A stretch of 64,000 nucleotides of DNA from Tyzzerella sp. GTDB taxonomy: Bacteria > Bacillota > Clostridia > Lachnospirales > Lachnospiraceae. How positions within the stretch are numbered: position 1 is the first letter of the stretch; every line of letters begins with the position of its first letter. The notes under the pieces were generated by a model. It had not been told where the DNA came from, made no database searches, and worked only from the letters and a program-made list of their open reading frames with translations. The stretch is taken from NCBI GenBank assembly GCA_017465565.1, contig JAFTWA010000002.1, forward strand, positions 1 through 64,000, in the 5' to 3' direction. Both the position numbers and the translations under genes were made by a program. Below, one piece after another: positions 34,411-42,813 of this stretch.

Positions 34411-34701
34411 ATGGCGAAAAAATTAAAAACAGAATCAATTGATTTTTTGTTTGAAGCAATTTTGTGTTTGAAAAATAAGGAAGAATGTTATACATTTTTT
34501 GAAGATATATGTACCATCAATGAGCTATTATCGTTGACGCAGCGTTTTGAAGTTGCAAAGATGCTCAGAGAGCAGAAGACTTATCTGGAGATTGCTGAGA
34601 AGACAGGCGCTTCTACAGCGACAATCAGTCGTGTAAACCGTTCATTGAATTACGGTAACGACGGATATGATATGGTATTTGAGAGAATGCAAAAGAAGTA
34701 G
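34411..34701 (+). CDS. YerC/YecD family TrpR-related regulator
   Basis: The 96-residue protein is a TrpR-like DNA-binding fold. The first half is helical (FLFEAILCLKNKEECYTFFED), and the helix-turn-helix is YLEIAEKTGASTATISRVNRSL near residues 60-82. In Firmicutes the family is encoded near pcrA, as here. Its ligand is not tryptophan as far as known. The start follows TAAAGGAGAT. The stop codon lies in a hairpin shared with the convergent DUF1836 gene. Confidence 0.88.
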   Translation: MAKKLKTESIDFLFEAILCLKNKEECYTFFEDICTINELLSLTQRFEVAKMLREQKTYLEIAEKTGASTATISRVNRSLNYGNDGYDMVFERMQKK

Positions 34702-34723
34702 GAAATCCTACTTCTTTTTTTTG
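34693..34723. terminator. Bidirectional terminator holding both stop codons
   Basis: AAGAAGTAGG (34694-34703) and CCTACTTCTT (34707-34716) pair over a loop of three; Ts follow on + and four Ts follow on the minus strand. The stops of the YerC gene (TAG at 34699) and of the DUF1836 gene (34708) both lie in the stem. Confidence 0.85.
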
Positions 34724-35328
34724 TCGTGTTTTTCATCAGCCGGAGCTGGCATTTCATCAATTAACTTTTCAATTAATAATTTTTTTACGTATACATCGAG
34801 ACTTAACGAGCAGATGAAGGAGAAGAATTGTAGTAATTCACGGTCTTCATCAGGTGCATCGGTAAATGTCTCTAACGAGTTGTTATACATAAGTTCTATG
34901 TCTTTTTGTAACAGTTTAGTCCGTTCTTTTTCAAAAGCACAAACTTCATCATAGACGTGAGCAATGTTAATTTCACTGTCTGACTGGAAATACTTGTCTG
35001 TGATTGGATGAAGAAGCATTTCAATATCTTTCATGGATAAGATATTTTTGAAATAATAAATGAAAATAAGGAGTAACAAATGCTCCTTAGAGTATTTCTT
35101 CTTATTTGGCGCAGGAAGCAAATCGTTCTTCGCGTAATTGTTAATCATCGTTTTTGTAAGAATTTTGTCATCCTCGTAGCGCTTTGTGGACTTTAACTGC
35201 TTTTCCATAAAGGAAGTCACTTGATCCATATATAAATCGATATTTGGAATATCTGTGGATTTAACACAATCAACGCGGGACAGGCTCGCAAGTATACTGT
35301 TTAATAAATCATTTGTATCAATAGTCAT
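34708..35328 (-). CDS. DUF1836 protein
   Basis: The 206-residue protein matches DUF1836, a MerR-like winged-helix family of unknown function. IDLYMDQVTSFMEKQL and the segment ILTKTMINNYAKNDLLPAPN resemble the helix-turn-helix and wing, and KKYSKEHLLLLIFIYYFKNI follows. The C-terminus is lysine-rich. The start follows TGAGGTGATAAG. It is divergent from pcrA and convergent with yerC. A DNA-binding role is likely but no target is known. Confidence 0.8.
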   Translation of the reverse strand: MTIDTNDLLNSILASLSRVDCVKSTDIPNIDLYMDQVTSFMEKQLKSTKRYEDDKILTKTMINNYAKNDLLPAPNKKKYSKEHLLLLIFIYYFKNILSMKDIEMLLHPITDKYFQSDSEINIAHVYDEVCAFEKERTKLLQKDIELMYNNSLETFTDAPDEDRELLQFFSFICSLSLDVYVKKLLIEKLIDEMPAPADEKHDKKKK

Positions 35329-35401
35329 CTTATCACCTCAATATGCTTATTATATAGTATTCAAAACGATATAACAAGAGTTAAGTGGAAAATTATTTTG
35401 G

Positions 35402-35430
35402 ATGACATTGGTTTGGAATTATACTATAAT
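35402..35430 (+). promoter_or_regulatory. Promoter candidate of pcrA
   Basis: TATAAT (35425-35430) with ATGACA (35402-35407) at 17-base spacing, 48 bases before the pcrA start. The -35 box is poor. Confidence 0.55.
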
Positions 35431-35477
35431 AGAGGTTACGGAATGATTGAGAATGAATGCAAAAGGAGTTAACCATT

Positions 35478-37715
35478 ATGAGCATTTACGATACATTGAA
35501 TAACGAACAGAGAGAGGCAGTTTATCATACGGAAGGACCACTTCTTATTTTAGCAGGTGCGGGTTCTGGGAAAACCAGAGTTTTGACGCACAGAATTGCC
35601 TATTTGATTGATGAAAAAGGAGTAAATCCCTGGAATATTTTAGCCATAACCTTTACCAATAAGGCGGCAGGTGAGATGCGGGAGCGTGTGGACCGTATCG
35701 TGGGATTTGGCTCAGAAAGCATTTGGGTCAGTACGTTTCACTCTACCTGTGTAAGGATTTTGAGACGCCATATTGACCGTCTGGGATACAGCACGAATTT
35801 CACGATTTACGATGCGGATGACCAGAAGACCTTGATGAAGGACGTGTGTAAGCTTCTTCAGATTGATACCAAGATTTATAAAGAGAGGGCGCTTCTCGCG
35901 GCGATTTCAGCGGCAAAAGACGAGATGATTATGCCGGACGAGTTTGAACTGAATGCGGCAGGCGATTACCACAAGCAAAAAATTGCCAAGGTTTACCGTG
36001 AATACGAAAAGCAGCTAAGGGCAAATAATGCACTGGATTTCGACGACTTGCTGGTAAAGACCGTACAGCTCCTGCAGACGCAGCCAGATATTTTGGAGTA
36101 TTATCAGGAACGTTTCCGCTATATTATGGTGGACGAGTACCAGGATACGAACACTGTACAATTTAAGCTTATCAGCATCTTGGCGAAAAAATACCAGAAT
36201 CTCTGCGTGGTAGGGGATGATGACCAGTCGATTTACAAATTCCGCGGTGCAAATATCAAAAATATCTTGAATTTTGAAAATGAGTTTGAGCATGCGCGCG
36301 TAATTAAATTGGAACAGAATTATCGTTCTACAGAAAATATTCTGAACGCTGCAAATGGTGTAATCCGCAACAATTATGGACGTAAGGACAAATCTCTTTG
36401 GACCGAAAATGGGGAAGGAGATAAGATTAATTTCCACATGTTTGACAATGCGTATGATGAGGCAGACTATGTGGTAAGTGATATTAAAAGTCATGTGCGG
36501 GAGGGAATCCGTTCCTACAATGACCATGCTATTTTATATCGTACCAATGCCCAATCCCGTATGTTTGAAGAGCGGTTTGTGGCGGCAAATATTCCGTATA
36601 AAGTAGTTGGCGGCATTAATTTCTATGCGCGAAAGGAAATTAAGGATTTGCTGGCATATTTAAAGACGATTGACAATGGGATGGATGACTTGGCGGTCCG
36701 CCGTATCATCAATGTACCAAAACGTGGCATTGGTCTTACAACAATTAACCGTGTGCAGGAAAATGCGATGGAGCGTGGAGTAGGCTTTTATGAGGCGCTT
36801 CTCACAGCAGATATGATTCCTGGTATTGGAAGAAGCGCAAGCAAGCTGACTTCTTTTGTTGCGCTGATTGAACACTTTAAAGAAAGTGCGAAGACCATGC
36901 TGGTATCAGAGCTCATGAAGGAGATTCTGGATTATACAGGGTATATTGAGGAACTGGAAGCGGAAAGTGAGGAAGAAGCACAGGCAAGGATTGAAAATAT
37001 CGATGAACTTTTAAGTAAGATTGCCATTTATGAGGAATCCTGTGAGGATGAGGAGCCGACACTTAGTGGTTTCCTGGAAGAAGTGGCACTGGTGGCGGAT
37101 ATTGACAGTCTGGATGAATCGAATGACTATGTGGTGCTTATGACCTTGCATAGCGCGAAAGGGCTGGAATTTCCAGAGGTCTATCTGGTTGGCATGGAGG
37201 ATGGTATATTCCCAAGCTATATGACAATCACGGCAGATGACCCTGCAGAAATTGAGGAGGAAAGACGTCTTTGTTATGTGGGCATTACGAGAGCCATGGA
37301 GAATCTGACGATGACCTGTGCAAAACGAAGAATGGTGCGTGGTGAAACCCAGTATAATAAGATGTCACGTTTCCTAAAAGAGGTTCCTGTTCATTTGTTT
37401 GCTTCAAAAGGTAATCTGGATATAGATGTAGACAAGGAGAAACTCGAAAGCGCAAGACAGAATGCTTATTTCCAGGCAAAGCAGGCGTTTCGTGCACAGG
37501 CATTTTCCACACCGAAGCCGGTGCAGAACTTTGGGACAAAGTCTGGCGAAGGCTTGAGTTATGATGTGGGTGACCGCGTGAGACATATGAAATTTGGAGA
37601 AGGTTTAGTGCTTTCCATCGTTGCGGGAGGAAGAGATTACGAAGTAACGGTGGATTTCGATAGTGTAGGTGTTAAAAAAATGTTTGCAGGCTTTGCAAAG
37701 CTTCAAAAAATCTAG
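35478..37715 (+). CDS. pcrA: ATP-dependent DNA helicase PcrA (UvrD family)
   Basis: The 745-residue superfamily 1 helicase unwinds DNA 3'-5' in repair, rolling-circle replication and removal of RecA. Motif I is LAGAGSGKTRVLTHR, motif II VDEYQDTN, motif III GDDDQSIYKFRGA, motif IV LEQNYRST, motif V VVLMTLHSAKGLEFPEV and motif VI YVGITRAMENL. The C-terminal 60 residues form the PcrA-type tudor-like domain (GDRVRHMKFGEGLVL) that binds RNA polymerase. The ATG at 35478 follows AAAGGAGTTAAC. The length is typical. Confidence 0.95.
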   Translation: MSIYDTLNNEQREAVYHTEGPLLILAGAGSGKTRVLTHRIAYLIDEKGVNPWNILAITFTNKAAGEMRERVDRIVGFGSESIWVSTFHSTCVRILRRHIDRLGYSTNFTIYDADDQKTLMKDVCKLLQIDTKIYKERALLAAISAAKDEMIMPDEFELNAAGDYHKQKIAKVYREYEKQLRANNALDFDDLLVKTVQLLQTQPDILEYYQERFRYIMVDEYQDTNTVQFKLISILAKKYQNLCVVGDDDQSIYKFRGANIKNILNFENEFEHARVIKLEQNYRSTENILNAANGVIRNNYGRKDKSLWTENGEGDKINFHMFDNAYDEADYVVSDIKSHVREGIRSYNDHAILYRTNAQSRMFEERFVAANIPYKVVGGINFYARKEIKDLLAYLKTIDNGMDDLAVRRIINVPKRGIGLTTINRVQENAMERGVGFYEALLTADMIPGIGRSASKLTSFVALIEHFKESAKTMLVSELMKEILDYTGYIEELEAESEEEAQARIENIDELLSKIAIYEESCEDEEPTLSGFLEEVALVADIDSLDESNDYVVLMTLHSAKGLEFPEVYLVGMEDGIFPSYMTITADDPAEIEEERRLCYVGITRAMENLTMTCAKRRMVRGETQYNKMSRFLKEVPVHLFASKGNLDIDVDKEKLESARQNAYFQAKQAFRAQAFSTPKPVQNFGTKSGEGLSYDVGDRVRHMKFGEGLVLSIVAGGRDYEVTVDFDSVGVKKMFAGFAKLQKI

Positions 37716-37817
37716 TTTGCATAAATTTATAAAAACTACATATGGTAATATCAGTGCAATAATGGTATAATATTTGTATTATAGTTGAACTTGAAAAAGT
37801 GGAAAGGACGTGTTTTT

Positions 37818-38057
37818 ATGAATAAAATTGAAGATATGATTTCTGCAACAAAATTAAATGAATTATTACACAAGAAGGATGAGTGTAAAGCAAAGAAAGT
37901 GATTCTTTGGATTCTTGCGGTTGTGGGTGCAGTAGCAGCGGTTGCAGCAATTGCTTATGCGGTATATCGTTTCCTTACACCAGACTATTTAGAAGATTTT
38001 GAAGAAGAATTCGAAGATGATTTCGAAGACGATTGCTTCGATGAAGAAGAAATCTAA
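37818..38057 (+). CDS. Small membrane protein with highly acidic tail
   Basis: The 79-residue protein has a basic N-terminal part, one membrane helix (about residues 28-50, with an alanine- and valine-rich centre) and a C-terminal tail in which a D-F-E-(E/D) unit is repeated three times. Nineteen of the last 25 residues are Asp or Glu. Similar small proteins occur in Lachnospiraceae without known function. The start follows GGAAAGGACG, and a terminator follows at once, so it is a single gene. Confidence 0.75.
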   Translation: MNKIEDMISATKLNELLHKKDECKAKKVILWILAVVGAVAAVAAIAYAVYRFLTPDYLEDFEEEFEDDFEDDCFDEEEI

Positions 38058-38069
38058 GAACGCGTAAAG

Positions 38070-38104
38070 CTGTCGTGGATTATATTTCTACGACAGTTTT
38101 TTCG
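38070..38104 (+). terminator. Terminator after the acidic-tail gene
   Basis: CTGTCGT (38070-38076) pairs with ACGACAG (38090-38096), followed by six Ts. Confidence 0.88.
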
Positions 38105-38133
38105 TTGAAAAGAGAGTTGGAGGATTAATATAG

Positions 38134-39516
38134 ATGAAAAAAGGACAAGTATACGAGGGACTTATTGAAAAAGTAGAATTTCCCAATAAGGGCATCGTGT
38201 CTGTTTCAGGGGAAGATAAAAAGGTTCTCGTGAAAAATGGAATCCCGGGACAGAAGGTTCGCTTTGCTGTCAATAAACTGCGAAAGGGCAAGGCAGAAGG
38301 AAGACTTTTAGAGGTGACAGAACAGTCACCGTTGGAGACAAGAGAGCCAGTCTGCAGCATTTTTCCAGCATGTGGAGGGTGCATGTATCAGACCATGTCC
38401 TATGATGAGCAGGTGAGAATGAAGGAGCAGCAGGTGAAAGAGATTCTGGATACTGCGATTGTAGGCGACTATATTTTTGAAGGGGTAAAGAAAAGTCCGA
38501 AAGAATTTGCTTACCGCAACAAGATGGAATTCTCATTTGGGGATGAGTATAAGGATGGGCCACTTTCTTTGGGATTACATAAGAAAGGGAGCACATATGA
38601 TGTTCTGACAGCACATGATTGTAAATTAGTGCACGAAGATATGACAAAGATTCTTGTCTGTGTTTTAGAGTATTTCAAAGAGAGAAATGTTGGCTACTAT
38701 AAGAAGATGCAGCATGTGGGATATCTTCGTCATCTGCTCCTTAGACGCGGCGATATTACAGGTGAGATTTTAGTCAATCTGGTAACAACGACGCAGGAAG
38801 AGCATGACATGACACCGCTTGTGGATGCACTGCTTGAGCTTCCGTTAGAGGGTAAGATTGTTGGTATTCTTCATATTCTGAATGATTCTCTTTCTGATGT
38901 AGTTCAGAGTGATGAGACAAGGGTGCTTTTTGGACAAGATTATTTCTATGAGAAACTCCTTGGAATGGAATTTAAAATCACGCCGTTCTCCTTCTTCCAG
39001 CCAAACTCCAGAGCAGCAGAAGTACTTTACAGTACCGTGAGAGAGTATCTTGGAGACGTAAAAGGGAAAGTGCTTTTCGATTTGTTCAGCGGTACAGGAA
39101 CGATTGGTCAGATTTTATCACCAGTGGCAGACCAGGTAATTGGTGTAGAAATCGTAGAAGAGGCGGTGGAAGCTGCCAATGAGAATGCGAAGCACAATGG
39201 AATTACAAACTGTAAGTTCCTAGCTGGAGATGTGTTCAAGGTCTTGGACGAAATTGAAGAAAAGCCGGACGTGATTGTGCTTGACCCGCCAAGGGACGGT
39301 GTCCATCCAAAGGCACTTCCTAAGATTCTGGATTATGGTGTGGATACCATTGTGTATATTTCTTGTAAGGTGACAAGTCTTGCTAGGGATTTGGAAATGC
39401 TGCAGGCGAGAGGCTATAAGGTTGTGAAGGCTGTGGCTGTAGACCAATTTGTTCACACGGTGCATGTGGAGACCGTAGCATTGCTCCAAAGAGAGGCTAT
39501 GGGTACAAAGAAATAG
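38134..39516 (+). CDS. rlmD: 23S rRNA (uracil-5-)-methyltransferase, RlmD/RlmCD family
   Basis: The 460-residue enzyme methylates carbon 5 of a uridine in 23S rRNA using SAM. An N-terminal TRAM domain (residues 1-60) is followed by an iron-sulfur cysteine set (CSIFPACGGCMYQ) and the methyltransferase core with VLFDLFSGTGTIGQIL, VIVLDPPRDGVHP and catalytic Cys in VYISCKVTSLARDL. Many Firmicutes use one enzyme (RlmCD) for both target uridines; the paralogue number here is unknown. The start follows GGAGGATTAATATAG. The length is normal. Confidence 0.9.
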   Translation: MKKGQVYEGLIEKVEFPNKGIVSVSGEDKKVLVKNGIPGQKVRFAVNKLRKGKAEGRLLEVTEQSPLETREPVCSIFPACGGCMYQTMSYDEQVRMKEQQVKEILDTAIVGDYIFEGVKKSPKEFAYRNKMEFSFGDEYKDGPLSLGLHKKGSTYDVLTAHDCKLVHEDMTKILVCVLEYFKERNVGYYKKMQHVGYLRHLLLRRGDITGEILVNLVTTTQEEHDMTPLVDALLELPLEGKIVGILHILNDSLSDVVQSDETRVLFGQDYFYEKLLGMEFKITPFSFFQPNSRAAEVLYSTVREYLGDVKGKVLFDLFSGTGTIGQILSPVADQVIGVEIVEEAVEAANENAKHNGITNCKFLAGDVFKVLDEIEEKPDVIVLDPPRDGVHPKALPKILDYGVDTIVYISCKVTSLARDLEMLQARGYKVVKAVAVDQFVHTVHVETVALLQREAMGTKK

Positions 39517-39536
39517 ACGATACGGAGGAAACTATC

Positions 39537-39890
39537 TTGAAATACATAAAACAATTCTTAATCATTCTGGCAGTGACCTGCGTCGGTGAAATTTTAAAAT
39601 TTTTTATACCGCTTCCAATTCCAGCCAGCATCTACGGACTGGTTATTATGTTGGCGCTGCTTATTACACGCCGCGTGCGTTTGGAAAGTGTGAAGGAGAC
39701 CGGGGAATTCTTGGTTGAAATTATGCCACTCATGTTTATTCCACCGGCAGTTGGGCTTATGGTGTCATGGAAACAATTGCAGCCGATCTTAATACCGGCA
39801 CTTGTAATCATAGTCGTATCTACAGTTGTTGTAATGGCTGTGACAGGGAAGGTGACCGACTGGCTCACCAAGGAGAAAGGAGAAGCCTAA
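39537..39890 (+). CDS. lrgA: CidA/LrgA family holin-like protein
   Basis: The 117-residue protein has four membrane helices and the LrgA signature (LPIPASIYGLVIMLALL and MPLMFIPPAVGLM). With its LrgB partner it influences murein hydrolase activity, cell lysis and, in several bacteria, transport of pyruvate. It starts with TTG at 39537 after a strong ACGGAGGAAAC site. lrgB starts two bases after its stop. No LytTR-type regulator is nearby. Confidence 0.87.
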   Translation: MKYIKQFLIILAVTCVGEILKFFIPLPIPASIYGLVIMLALLITRRVRLESVKETGEFLVEIMPLMFIPPAVGLMVSWKQLQPILIPALVIIVVSTVVVMAVTGKVTDWLTKEKGEA

Positions 39891-39892
39891 GG

Positions 39893-40585
39893 ATGAATGA
39901 ATTAGTATTGAGTTCAGCAACGATTGGGGTTGTGCTAAGCATCGCTGCATATGAAGTTGGCGTGTTTTTAAAGAAGAAAACGAATAGTCCAATCTGCAAT
40001 CCGCTGTTAATTTCGGTTATTTTGGTCATTGCATTTTTGGCTGTTTTTCGTGTGGATTACGAAAGCTATAATAGCAGTGCAAAATATTTAAATTACCTGT
40101 TAACCCCAGCAACGGTGAGTCTTGCGATACCGCTTTATCAGCAGATAGAAAGTTTGAAAAAGAATTTTGCTGCGATTATGCTTGGAATTTTATCGGGTGT
40201 GTTTGCCAGCCTGTTTTCAATTTTAGGTATGTCGATTCTTTTTGGACTATCACATGAGGAATACGTTACCCTTTTGCCAAAATCTATCACGACAGCGATT
40301 GGTATGGGAGTCTCAGAAGAACTGGGCGGATATGTGACGATTACAGTTGCAGCGATTATTGTGACGGGTATCTTGGGAAATATTATCGGGGAGGCAGTTT
40401 GCAAAATTTTCCGTATAAAGAATCCTATTTCCAAGGGGCTTGCGCTTGGAACCAGTGCCCATGCAATTGGAACGGCAAGAGCAATGGAAATGGGAGAGGT
40501 GGAAGGTGCCATGTCAAGTCTCGCCATTGTGGTGGCAGGACTTTGTACCGTAATCGTGGCTTCTGTATTCGCCATGTTTTGGTAA
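39893..40585 (+). CDS. lrgB: LrgB family membrane protein
   Basis: The 230-residue partner of LrgA has about six membrane helices and the family marks LTPATVSLAIPLYQQ, LPKSITTAIGMGVSEELGG and GLALGTSAHAIGTARAMEMG. The two proteins act together at the membrane in pyruvate or lysis control. The ATG at 39893 follows AAAGGAGAAGCC at the end of lrgA; a longer frame from 39767 overlaps lrgA and is not used. Transcription of the pair ends before the folate promoter at 40604, though no strong hairpin is visible. Confidence 0.88.
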   Translation: MNELVLSSATIGVVLSIAAYEVGVFLKKKTNSPICNPLLISVILVIAFLAVFRVDYESYNSSAKYLNYLLTPATVSLAIPLYQQIESLKKNFAAIMLGILSGVFASLFSILGMSILFGLSHEEYVTLLPKSITTAIGMGVSEELGGYVTITVAAIIVTGILGNIIGEAVCKIFRIKNPISKGLALGTSAHAIGTARAMEMGEVEGAMSSLAIVVAGLCTVIVASVFAMFW

Positions 40586-40603
40586 GCAAATGCTTTGTTT
40601 TTG

Positions 40604-40632
40604 TTGACCAGGCATAGGCCTTGTGATACAAT
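40604..40632 (+). promoter_or_regulatory. Promoter of the folate operon
   Basis: TTGACC (40604-40609), spacer 17, TACAAT (40627-40632). The riboswitch begins about 20 bases after the expected start. Confidence 0.8.
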
Positions 40633-40656
40633 CACCAATGAGAATATAAAGAAGAA

Positions 40657-40753
40657 GCAGAGTAAGAATGTATGCGTTAAGTGCCAGACGGACGGGGAGT
40701 TGCCGATTGGACGAAAAGCGAAGGCTTGCGGTATATGTTCTGCATCCCGCTGC
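40657..40753 (+). promoter_or_regulatory. Tetrahydrofolate riboswitch (folE/THF class)
   Basis: The sequence contains the class signature: GCAGAGTA at the 5' end, the conserved loop GCGTTAAGTG (40674-40683), and the closing GCATCCCGCTGC, which pairs with the 5' end. The internal arm GGACGG...GAAGGCTTGCGG fits as well. This class binds reduced folates and turns off folate transport and synthesis genes in Clostridia. Downstream, bases 40754-40826 with AAGGAGG before folT can form alternative pairings that would hide the ribosome site. Confidence 0.88.
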
Positions 40754-40826
40754 TGCACATGACAGATATGAGAAATTTGATACCTGCTATGCGTAGCTTC
40801 GAGACTACTGCAAAGGAGGTATTTTT

Positions 40827-41372
40827 ATGTTAATAAAACAATTTTCTGATTCTTACAAAGAATTAAAGAATCTAAACACTTTAGTAATGACGGCACTTCT
40901 GATTGCTGTCGGAATTGTACTTGGATACTTCAGTATTCAAATTACAGATACAACGAAAATCGGCGTCTCATTTGTGGCGACCCAGCTTACGGCAACACTT
41001 TTTGGTCCAGTTGTTGGAGGTATAATGGGTGGTGTAGCCGATATTTTAAAATTCATCATTAAGCCAACAGGTGCATTTTTCTGGGGATGGACATTCAATG
41101 CAATTTTAGGCCCAGTGATTTATGGCATCATGCTTTATAAGAAGAGATTGACATTGGCAAGAATTTTGATTTCTAAGATTGTAGTGGCAATCGTGGTAAA
41201 TATGTTCTTTGGATGCCTTTGGTCTTCCATGTTATATGGCAAGGCGTTTTGGGTACTTATGGGAACGAAGGCAATCCAGCAGGTGATTCAGGTGCCAATT
41301 CAGTCTATTATTTTCTGGATGGTTGTAAAGGCACTTCAGAAAGCAAAGGTATTTCATCAACTTTCAAGATAG
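40827..41372 (+). CDS. folT: Folate ECF transporter S component
   Basis: The 181-residue membrane protein is the substrate-binding subunit of an energy-coupling-factor transporter for folate. Six helices are seen, with the motif GPVVGGIMGGVADILKFI and the aromatic FFWGWTFNAILGPVIYG that lines the folate site in FolT. It would use shared EcfA and EcfT modules encoded elsewhere. Position under a THF riboswitch and before thyA and folA strongly supports folate as the substrate. The start has AAAGGAGGTATT upstream. Confidence 0.92.
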   Translation: MLIKQFSDSYKELKNLNTLVMTALLIAVGIVLGYFSIQITDTTKIGVSFVATQLTATLFGPVVGGIMGGVADILKFIIKPTGAFFWGWTFNAILGPVIYGIMLYKKRLTLARILISKIVVAIVVNMFFGCLWSSMLYGKAFWVLMGTKAIQQVIQVPIQSIIFWMVVKALQKAKVFHQLSR

Positions 41373-41429
41373 ACAAGCCGTTTGAAAGTGTGTTACAATG
41401 AAGAATAAGATTTTTAGGAGGCAAATGCG

Positions 41430-42278
41430 ATGAGTTATGCAGATAAAGTGTTTATAGATATGTGCCGTGATATTATTGATAACGGTGTGAGTACAGAAGG
41501 TGAAAAGGTTCGTCCGAAATGGGAGGATGGCTCTTATGCTTATACTGTGAAAAAGTTTGGTGTGGTAAACCGCTATGATTTGTCGAAAGAATTTCCAGCG
41601 CTGACACTTCGCCGTACGGGAATTAAGAGCTGTGTGGATGAACTATTATGGATTTGGCAGAGAAAGTCAAACAATATTCATGACCTTAAGCCACATATTT
41701 GGGACAGCTGGGCTGACGAGGATGGCTCTATTGGAAAGGCTTATGGTTATCAGATGAGCGTAAAACATCAATATAAAGAAGGTATGATGGACCAGGTTGA
41801 CCGCGTCATCTATGATTTGAAAAACAACCCATACAGCCGTCGTATTATGACAAATATCTATGTACATCAGGATTTGCATGAGATGAATCTCTATCCGTGT
41901 GCGTATAGCATGACTTTCAATGTGACAAAGAAACCAGGCAGCGATAAGTTAGTTCTGAATGCAATTTTGAATCAGCGTTCACAGGACGTTCTTGCTGCAA
42001 ATAACTGGAATGTATGCCAGTATGCAGTGCTTGTGCATATGCTTGCGCAGGTTTGTGATATGCAGGTTGGAGAATTTGTGCACGTTATCGCAGATGCCCA
42101 TATTTATGACAAACATATTCCGTTGGTGGAGGAATTAATTTCGCGTGAACCACTTCCGGCACCAAAGTTCTGGCTGAATCCAGAAATCAAGGATTTCTAT
42201 GATTTCACACCAGACGATGTGAGACTGGATGATTATGTGACAGGACCACAGATTAAGAATATTCCAATTGCGGTTTAG
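41430..42278 (+). CDS. thyA: Thymidylate synthase
   Basis: The 282-residue enzyme makes dTMP from dUMP with methylene-THF, giving dihydrofolate. The catalytic Cys is in LYPCAYSMTFNV near residue 156, and the dUMP and folate sites appear as QRSQDVLAANNWNVCQYAVL and HIYDKHI. The N-terminus LSKEFPALTLRRTGIKSCVDELLWI is typical. An AGGAGGCAAATG site precedes the ATG. It pairs with folA 11 bases downstream, which recycles its product, and with folT, all under one riboswitch. Confidence 0.96.
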   Translation: MSYADKVFIDMCRDIIDNGVSTEGEKVRPKWEDGSYAYTVKKFGVVNRYDLSKEFPALTLRRTGIKSCVDELLWIWQRKSNNIHDLKPHIWDSWADEDGSIGKAYGYQMSVKHQYKEGMMDQVDRVIYDLKNNPYSRRIMTNIYVHQDLHEMNLYPCAYSMTFNVTKKPGSDKLVLNAILNQRSQDVLAANNWNVCQYAVLVHMLAQVCDMQVGEFVHVIADAHIYDKHIPLVEELISREPLPAPKFWLNPEIKDFYDFTPDDVRLDDYVTGPQIKNIPIAV

Positions 42279-42289
42279 GAGGATATAAA

Positions 42290-42781
42290 ATGAATTTAAT
42301 TGTTGCAGTAGATAAGAACTGGGCAATCGGTAAAGACAATAAATTGTTGGTTAGTATTCCGCAGGATATGAAGTTTTTCCGCGAGACAACAACTGGAAAA
42401 GTAGTTGTAATGGGGAGAAAGACTCTGGAAACATTTCCTGGTGGACAGCCATTGAAGAAGAGAACGAACATTGTTCTGACTAGAGATAAAAATTATCAGG
42501 TAAAGGACGCCATTGTAGTTCATAATGTAGAGGAACTCATGGAAGAACTGAAAAAATATGACGAAGAAGAAATTTATGTAATCGGTGGAGAGAGTATTTA
42601 CAGATTGCTTCTTCCATATTGTAAGGTTGCTCATATCACAAAGATTGACCATGCGTATGAGGCTGATACTTATTTTCCTAACTTAGATGAGATGGATGAG
42701 TGGGAAGTGACAGGTGTGAGCGAAGAACAGACATACTTTGATTTAGAATATGAGTTTGTGAGATACGAGAGAGTGAAATAA
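42290..42781 (+). CDS. folA: Dihydrofolate reductase
   Basis: The 163-residue enzyme reduces dihydrofolate with NADPH. Seen are MNLIVAVDKNWAIGKDNKLL, the catalytic acid region LVSIPQDMKFFRETT with Asp27, VVMGRKTLETFPGG and the NADPH site VIGGESIYRLLL. The length is standard for chromosomal DHFR. AGGAGGATATAAA precedes the start. It completes the folT-thyA-folA unit. Only 32 bases separate it from ilvB, and there is no terminator between them, so read-through into ilvBN is possible. Confidence 0.96.
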   Translation: MNLIVAVDKNWAIGKDNKLLVSIPQDMKFFRETTTGKVVVMGRKTLETFPGGQPLKKRTNIVLTRDKNYQVKDAIVVHNVEELMEELKKYDEEEIYVIGGESIYRLLLPYCKVAHITKIDHAYEADTYFPNLDEMDEWEVTGVSEEQTYFDLEYEFVRYERVK

Positions 42782-42813
42782 TACTTTTATAAATATCACG
42801 AAGGAGGGCATGC

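Noticed and set aside
42782..42813. T-box or attenuator before ilvB
   Set aside because: The gap is only 32 bases, too short for a T-box or leader peptide.
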